Positions 35,050-39,762 of a stretch of DNA of 39,762 nt are shown piece after piece. The stretch comes from Gammaproteobacteria bacterium (GTDB lineage Bacteria; Pseudomonadota; Gammaproteobacteria; SZUA-229). Below the pieces are notes generated by a model that was not told where the DNA came from, ran no database searches, and worked only from the letters and a program-made list of their open reading frames with translations. How positions within the stretch are numbered: position 1 is the first letter of the stretch; each line of letters starts with the position of its first letter. The stretch covers positions 1 through 39,762 of the forward strand of contig JAPHSZ010000022.1 in NCBI GenBank assembly GCA_026196545.1, given 5' to 3'. The translations under genes were made by a program, and so were the position numbers.

Positions 35050-36474
35050 TCATCGATCACGCTTATTTTTACGTTTTTTATCTTTGCGCTTGATAAATTG
35101 CACCATTCTGCGGCGCTTGAATTGCTGGCGCTGGCTCAATAGATTTTTTCTGCCCTGAAAAGGATTTGAACCACTCTTAAACTCAACTTTTACCGGTGTG
35201 CCGACAATTTTCAGTGATTTTATAAAAAAACTCGATAAATAACGCTTATAAGAGGCTGGCAATAAGTCAGTTTGATTGCCATGAATGACCACACGTGGCG
35301 GATTCATGCCGCCCTGATGGGCATAACGCAGCTTGATTCTTCGACCACTCACCAATGGTGGGGGATGTGCTGCTACGGCTTTTTCTAACAACCGAGTTAG
35401 TTCCGGCGTTGAGACTTTTCGGATGGCCGATGCATAGGCGCGTCCTATTGCATCGTAGAGCAGACCCACATTGGAACCGTGCAACGCAGAAATAAAAAAC
35501 ATTTCAGCAAACTCGGTAAAACCCAGCTGCTTTTCTATGTCCATTTTAATTTTGTCTTTCTGGTGCTCATCCAGACCATCCCACTTATTAAACACCATCA
35601 CCAGAGCACGGCCTGCTTCCAGCACATAACCCAGTAAATGCAGATCCTGGTCCGCGACTTCTCTTTGCGCATCGATCATCATTACAACAACATTACTTTC
35701 GTCAATAGCCTGCATGGATTTAATAACACTGAACTTTTCAATCGCTTCTTTCACTGAACGGCGACGGCGCACACCTGCTGTATCGATCAGGGTATAACGC
35801 TGGCCTTCTCGTTCAAAAGGAATAAAAATACTATCACGTGTCGTACCCGGCATATCAAATACAACCACACGCTCTTCACCTAGCACACGGTTAACCAGCG
35901 TTGATTTGCCCACGTTAGGCCGACCTACAAAAGCAACTTTAATGCCCTGCTCAGATTCGTGCGGCAGTTCTTCATCTTCACCTGTTTCAAAGTCACTCAG
36001 GGCACTATTCAACAAATCATTAATGCCGCGATTATGCGCTGCCGCAATAACCAGAGGCTCACCAAACCCCAGTGCATAAAATTCACTACTGACAGTGCGC
36101 GCATCCAGGCCATCACTTTTATTGACAACCAGGGTCACCCGCTTGCCGGTTCGACGCAATTGATTTGCAATCACTTCATCTGCTGAAGTCAGGCCATCAC
36201 GCGCATCAACCAGAAATAAAATCGCATTGGATTCTTCAATCGCCAGCAGGGTTTGTTTGGCCATATGTTCATCAAGCTCTTCACTTTCACCACTCAGACC
36301 ACCGGTATCAATAACAACAAACTCTCTGGAATCGTATGAACCATGGCCATACTTCCGATCTCGAGTGAGACCGGGGAAATCCGCCACCAGTGCATCACGA
36401 CTTTTGGTTAGCACATTAAACAGTGTAGATTTGCCTACATTGGGACGCCCCACTAATGACAGAATAGGATTCAT
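35050..36474 (-). CDS. der: Ribosome biogenesis GTPase Der (EngA)
   Basis: Der is an essential tandem GTPase that matures the 50S subunit. It has 474 residues. Two G domains each have the P-loop GRPNVGKST (9-17 and again after about 180), with DFPGLT/DMPGTT as G3 neighbours and NKSD/NKWD as G4. A C-terminal KH-like domain (RRIKLRYAHQGG, NPPRVVIHGN) follows, and the tail is very basic (RKDKKRKNKRDR), which may contact rRNA. It lies 18 bases after bamB, as in the conserved hisS-yfgM-bamB-der order. Confidence 0.97.
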   Translation of the reverse strand: MNPILSLVGRPNVGKSTLFNVLTKSRDALVADFPGLTRDRKYGHGSYDSREFVVIDTGGLSGESEELDEHMAKQTLLAIEESNAILFLVDARDGLTSADEVIANQLRRTGKRVTLVVNKSDGLDARTVSSEFYALGFGEPLVIAAAHNRGINDLLNSALSDFETGEDEELPHESEQGIKVAFVGRPNVGKSTLVNRVLGEERVVVFDMPGTTRDSIFIPFEREGQRYTLIDTAGVRRRRSVKEAIEKFSVIKSMQAIDESNVVVMMIDAQREVADQDLHLLGYVLEAGRALVMVFNKWDGLDEHQKDKIKMDIEKQLGFTEFAEMFFISALHGSNVGLLYDAIGRAYASAIRKVSTPELTRLLEKAVAAHPPPLVSGRRIKLRYAHQGGMNPPRVVIHGNQTDLLPASYKRYLSSFFIKSLKIVGTPVKVEFKSGSNPFQGRKNLLSQRQQFKRRRMVQFIKRKDKKRKNKRDR

Positions 36475-36492
36475 AATGAAAAGCAGGCCGTT

Positions 36493-37680
36493 TTATTCGG
36501 CTTGCACCAGATCATCAATGGTATAGCAATACAACATGCCATCACGGGTAGTAACAATTATTGATTCACCCGCGACAACGGGGGCAACAAGAACACCATT
36601 TTCATTGATAAATTCATCCTCATAACCGCCTATTGAAGTTCGGGCAACAAAACGCCCATCAAATTTGGACATCACATGCAAATAACCATCAACATCACCC
36701 ACTACAAGATAATCGCCAACCACAACTGGTCGCGTTACTTTTCGAGCCTGCAGTTTCTCCTGCTTCCATAAAGTCGCACCAGTTTGGCGATCCAGCGACC
36801 AAACATGACTACGCTCATCACTGCTATATATGGCCTTGTTAGTCACCGTCACACCACTATATGTGGAGAAGTTTCGCGCCCATAGAAACTGGCCTTGCTG
36901 CACATCAATTGCAGCAAGGCGGCCCTGATAACCAGCAATATATAAAATAGAACCAGATAATTCAGCGCGGCCATCTACATCAACCAGTCTTTGTATTTCT
37001 GAATGACCCTGTGGTGAAGAAAGTGTTACATCCCAGATTACTTCACCATTATTCAGAGACAGCGCAACAAGACGGCCACTGGCCATGCCCGCATAAATTC
37101 GATCATGATCAACTATTAATAAACCACTGCCACGTAAAGTTAGAGCAGGTTTAGTTTGCTGATAGCTCCATCGTGTTTTTCCAGTAGCTCGATCAAGACT
37201 AAGGATTTGCCCATCTACCGTGCGGATTAAAATTGAATTTTTAGCTACCACAGGACGAGACAAAGCTTCACTCGGCACCTCAACTCGCCACTTGATTGAG
37301 CTGGTCACCACATCAATCGCAATTAGCTCACCATCTCTTGTCGTGACAAACCAGAGATCATCATCACCACCAACACCACCACTCAAAGTAACATCAAGAT
37401 TGATGTCTTTAATATGTTGCCCTTCATTGACATCTATAACCGAAACAACGCCATCCCGGCCAGCTGTGATTATTTTATCTTTTAACAACAACGGCTCAAT
37501 GAATAAAAACTGCTGATCAATGGCACTGTGGGTACGCAGAGACCATTGTTCATTTAATTTTTTCGTTTCTTCAAATTCAGTCAGCAGTGCGGGTGGTTCT
37601 GAATTATCATCACTACCACCACAGCCAACCACTAGCACAGAAATAAAAAACGCCAGAACATATTTATAAATTCTTATCAT
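36493..37680 (-). CDS. bamB: Outer-membrane assembly lipoprotein BamB
   Basis: BamB is a lipoprotein of the BAM complex that inserts barrels into the outer membrane. It has 395 residues with the lipobox VVGC (Cys20). The rest is an eight-bladed PQQ-type beta-propeller with repeats such as VVSVIDVNEGQ, SLDRATGKTRWSYQQ, ALSLNNGEVIWDV, IDVQQGQFLWAR and SLDRQTGATLWKQ. Its ATG overlaps the yfgM stop (ATGA), so the two are probably coupled. Confidence 0.96.
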   Translation of the reverse strand: MIRIYKYVLAFFISVLVVGCGGSDDNSEPPALLTEFEETKKLNEQWSLRTHSAIDQQFLFIEPLLLKDKIITAGRDGVVSVIDVNEGQHIKDINLDVTLSGGVGGDDDLWFVTTRDGELIAIDVVTSSIKWRVEVPSEALSRPVVAKNSILIRTVDGQILSLDRATGKTRWSYQQTKPALTLRGSGLLIVDHDRIYAGMASGRLVALSLNNGEVIWDVTLSSPQGHSEIQRLVDVDGRAELSGSILYIAGYQGRLAAIDVQQGQFLWARNFSTYSGVTVTNKAIYSSDERSHVWSLDRQTGATLWKQEKLQARKVTRPVVVGDYLVVGDVDGYLHVMSKFDGRFVARTSIGGYEDEFINENGVLVAPVVAGESIIVTTRDGMLYCYTIDDLVQAE

Positions 37681-38336
37681 GCAGCAGGCTCAATCGACTC
37701 TGATTGATTGAATTCTGAAGAGCCTAAATCCTGGCGCTTCAACTGCAGCCAGTGACTTGAATTCCCTGAAGCAATCGCCTTATCATATGCAATGCGTGCC
37801 TGCTCAAGTTCACCTTTGGCAGCAAACATATCGCCTTTAAGCTCTTCATACAAAGCATCAAAGGCCGCAGAATGTTTTACCGATAGCAAAGCCTCTGCCC
37901 TGTCATATTCTTCCTGCGCAATCATCAGCCTGGCCAGTCTCAGTTGAGCCACATACACCATTTCTTCATCAATGGCATTATCAACAACCCATTGCAGACG
38001 TGAAGCCGCCTGCTCGTTATTCCCAGCTGCTATTTCATGCTTGGCCACGGCCATTGCAGACAGAGCGGCATAAGGTGTATCAGCATAACCCGCCTGCAAC
38101 TTGTCAGCTGAGGCTAAATCAAGTTCACTAGCTGAACTAGCCTCAACCTGCGCAACAAGTGCGACATACATATCACTAGCCTCAACACCGTGCTGATATT
38201 GCGTCTGCTGATAGAAATTCCAGCCCCCCAGTGAGAAGCCGCCAATAGCCAGTCCAATTAATAATGAACTAGCATTTTCTTTCAACCATTTTTTAACAGC
38301 TTCTACCTGCTGTTCTTCTGTTTCAAAATCTTGCAT
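37677..38336 (-). CDS. yfgM: YfgM-type TPR membrane protein
   Basis: YfgM is an inner-membrane protein linked in E. coli to the SecYEG/PpiD periplasmic chaperone network. It has 219 residues. The N-terminus ETEEQQVEAVKKWLKEN, then one membrane helix (SLLIGLAIGGFSLGGW, about 21-36) and a periplasmic TPR-like region (LSAMAVAKHEIAAGNNEQA, LRLARLMIAQEEYDRA, ELKGDMFAAKGELEQARIAY) match the family. It starts nine bases after hisS and overlaps bamB by four. Confidence 0.93.
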   Translation of the reverse strand: MQDFETEEQQVEAVKKWLKENASSLLIGLAIGGFSLGGWNFYQQTQYQHGVEASDMYVALVAQVEASSASELDLASADKLQAGYADTPYAALSAMAVAKHEIAAGNNEQAASRLQWVVDNAIDEEMVYVAQLRLARLMIAQEEYDRAEALLSVKHSAAFDALYEELKGDMFAAKGELEQARIAYDKAIASGNSSHWLQLKRQDLGSSEFNQSESIEPAA

Positions 38337-38345
38337 TACATTTTC

Positions 38346-39608
38346 CTAATTATTTTTCTGTAAAAAATTAATAAGCTCGCCCTGATCAACAACCTGCTGA
38401 CCTCTGTCTTCACGCATATACTTAACAACAACCTGACCTGGTTCATCATCACCCACAAACAGAACTAGCTCAGCACCACTATTACCCGCTTTTTTCATCT
38501 GCGATTTATGCGAACCACTACCACAATGCATTTGTATCTTTAATCCCGGCAATGCATCACGCAAAGACTCTGATAACCTTAAAGCCCGTTCAATATCCGC
38601 TGGTGATTTTGGTATCAAATAAACATCCATCGGCTTTTCCTGAAATGAAACCCCGGTTTCTTCCATCAAGGCCAGTAAACGCTCTACACCAATCGCAAAA
38701 CCCGCAGCAGGTGAAGTTTTTCCACCTAACTGTTCAACCAGGCCATCGTAACGCCCACCGGCACATACCGTACCCTGCGCGCCGAGACTTTCCGTCACCC
38801 ATTCAAATACCGTTTTGCAATAATAATCCAGGCCGCGAACCAGTCTTGGATTGATTGTGTATTTAATATCCGCTGCATCCAGATAGACTTTTAATCGTTC
38901 AAAATGTTCCACTGATTCATCATCAAGATGGTCATGCAGATCAGGTGCATTGGTGATCAGGGTTTCCATCTCGGGATTTTTGCTATCGAGCACGCGCAAT
39001 GGGTTTTTGTAAATCCGGCGCAAACTGTCTTCGTCCAGCTGATCACGATGTGTTTCGAGATATTCTACCAGTACCTTACGATATTCTTCTCTAGAGGCGG
39101 CACTTCCCAACGTATTCAATTCAAGACGTAAATCTTTTAGACCCAGATCACGCCATAAACGTGAACTCATAATAATCAGTTCAGCATCAATATCCGCATC
39201 AGCAATACCAAATGCTTCAACACCCAGCTGATGAAATTGCCTATAACGGCCTTTCTGTGGGCGCTCATGTCGAAACATCGGCCCCATATACCAGAGACGA
39301 CGAACCTGATTGTGCAAAATTCCATGCTGTATACCCGCCCTGACACAGCTCGCCGTTCCCTCGGGACGCAAAGTCAAACGGTCTCCATTTCTGTCATCAA
39401 AGGTATACATTTCCTTTTCAACGATGTCTGTTACTTCACCAATCGAACGGCAAAACAAATCTGTAGATTCAACAATTGGCGTACGAATCTCACTATACAC
39501 ATAGGAATCCATTAACTGCCTGACTTTTGACTCAAAAGCCTGCCAACGCGGTGAATCTTCAGGCAATACATCATGCATACCACGAATGGATTTAAGAGAT
39601 TTAGCCAT
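38346..39608 (-). CDS. hisS: Histidyl-tRNA synthetase
   Basis: This class II synthetase charges tRNA-His. It has 420 residues. Visible are the start [13 protein letters not shown], motif 2 [28 protein letters not shown], the histidine-specific [12 protein letters not shown] and [14 protein letters not shown], motif 3 [13 protein letters not shown], and the C-terminal anticodon-binding domain. It follows the rodZ-like gene by 20 bases, with no ispG between, and precedes yfgM. Confidence 0.97.
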   Translation of the reverse strand: MAKSLKSIRGMHDVLPEDSPRWQAFESKVRQLMDSYVYSEIRTPIVESTDLFCRSIGEVTDIVEKEMYTFDDRNGDRLTLRPEGTASCVRAGIQHGILHNQVRRLWYMGPMFRHERPQKGRYRQFHQLGVEAFGIADADIDAELIIMSSRLWRDLGLKDLRLELNTLGSAASREEYRKVLVEYLETHRDQLDEDSLRRIYKNPLRVLDSKNPEMETLITNAPDLHDHLDDESVEHFERLKVYLDAADIKYTINPRLVRGLDYYCKTVFEWVTESLGAQGTVCAGGRYDGLVEQLGGKTSPAAGFAIGVERLLALMEETGVSFQEKPMDVYLIPKSPADIERALRLSESLRDALPGLKIQMHCGSGSHKSQMKKAGNSGAELVLFVGDDEPGQVVVKYMREDRGQQVVDQGELINFLQKNN

Positions 39609-39628
39609 GAAAATTGAATCTATTTAGG

Positions 39629-39762
39629 TTAATGAAATACAACCTGTTGCTGATCAACAGATACTTTAAAACGCGCTACATTATTTTTACGTATGTATTT
39701 TTCAATATTTACCGACATATCGTTTACCACTACTTTTACCTGTGGCGCATCACCAAGAAAAA
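39629..39762 (-). CDS. rodZ: C-terminal end of a RodZ-like protein (5' part outside window)
   Basis: Only the last 43 residues and the stop are in the window: FLGDAPQVKVVVNDMSVNIE, then KYVRKNNVARFKVSVDQQQVVFH. The G.AP.V.V..N......Y.R...ARF pattern matches the RodZ C-terminal domain (DUF4115), periplasmic in the cell-shape protein RodZ that ties MreB to the membrane. Position upstream of the hisS-yfgM-bamB-der block supports this, since rodZ-ispG-hisS is the usual order. Identification rests on a short fragment. Confidence 0.72.
   Translation of the reverse strand, partial: FLGDAPQVKVVVNDMSVNIEKYIRKNNVARFKVSVDQQQVVFH

Noticed and set aside
1..39762. CRISPR array, tRNA, rRNA, insertion sequence or prophage
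   Set aside because: I looked for regular repeats, tRNA-like ends and transposase or phage motifs and found none; only the single REP-like hairpin hints at mobile DNA.

Overview
This window is chromosomal core sequence from a gammaproteobacterium of moderate GC content. The evidence is gene content and order: the gyrA-serC-pheA-hisC-tyrA-aroA-cmk-rpsA-ihfB-lapB-pyrF chain, the hisS-yfgM-bamB-der block, sdhCDAB followed by sdhE and ygfX, mrcB with a TPR lipoprotein, and yoaA-tsaB. I cannot name a genus from sequence alone. I see no prophage, insertion sequence, CRISPR array, tRNA or rRNA, and no stretch over 300 bases without a gene.

Layout. (1) 1-1569, minus: 5' part of a large membrane protein with a 72-residue tandem repeat; it runs off the left edge. 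(2) 1775-16363, minus: a supraoperon-like series, gyrA-serC-serA-pheA-hisC-tyrA-aroA-cmk-rpsA-ihfB-lapB-pyrF-HHH protein, with a promoter candidate before gyrA and a terminator after the HHH gene. It joins topoisomerase, serine, phenylalanine, tyrosine, chorismate and pyrimidine synthesis, ribosomal protein S1, IHF and LPS control. (3) 16467-17003, minus: a DUF1249 (YqiB-like) gene. (4) 17124-18385, plus: a two-gene island of an ICMT-like membrane methyltransferase and a small protein kinase-like protein. (5) 18391-22538, minus: sdhCDAB-sdhE-DUF6316-ygfX, the succinate dehydrogenase structural genes with the flavinylation factor. (6) 22730-24379, plus: ygfZ and a DUF938 methyltransferase, ending at a REP-like hairpin. 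(7) 24424-27042, minus: lysS and prfB; prfB needs a programmed +1 frameshift. (8) 27129-32557, minus: mrcB-TPR lipoprotein-yoaA-tsaB, with each gene overlapping the next. (9) 32629-34915, minus: a Sel1/coiled-coil periplasmic protein and a porin. (10) 35050-39762, minus: der-bamB-yfgM-hisS and the 3' end of a rodZ-like gene.

Several genes work as sets: serC with serA (serine), pheA/tyrA/hisC/aroA (aromatic amino acids), SDH with SdhE and YgfZ (flavin and Fe-S cofactors), PBP1b with its probable lipoprotein activator, and BamB with Der, YfgM and HisS in a conserved housekeeping block.

No wholly new system is evident. The least explained items are the exact 72-residue repeat protein at the left edge, the DUF6316 gene between sdhE and ygfX, the methyltransferase/kinase pair, and the Sel1 coiled-coil protein behind an operator-like palindrome. 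Many gene starts are corrected below by homology and ribosome-binding context.
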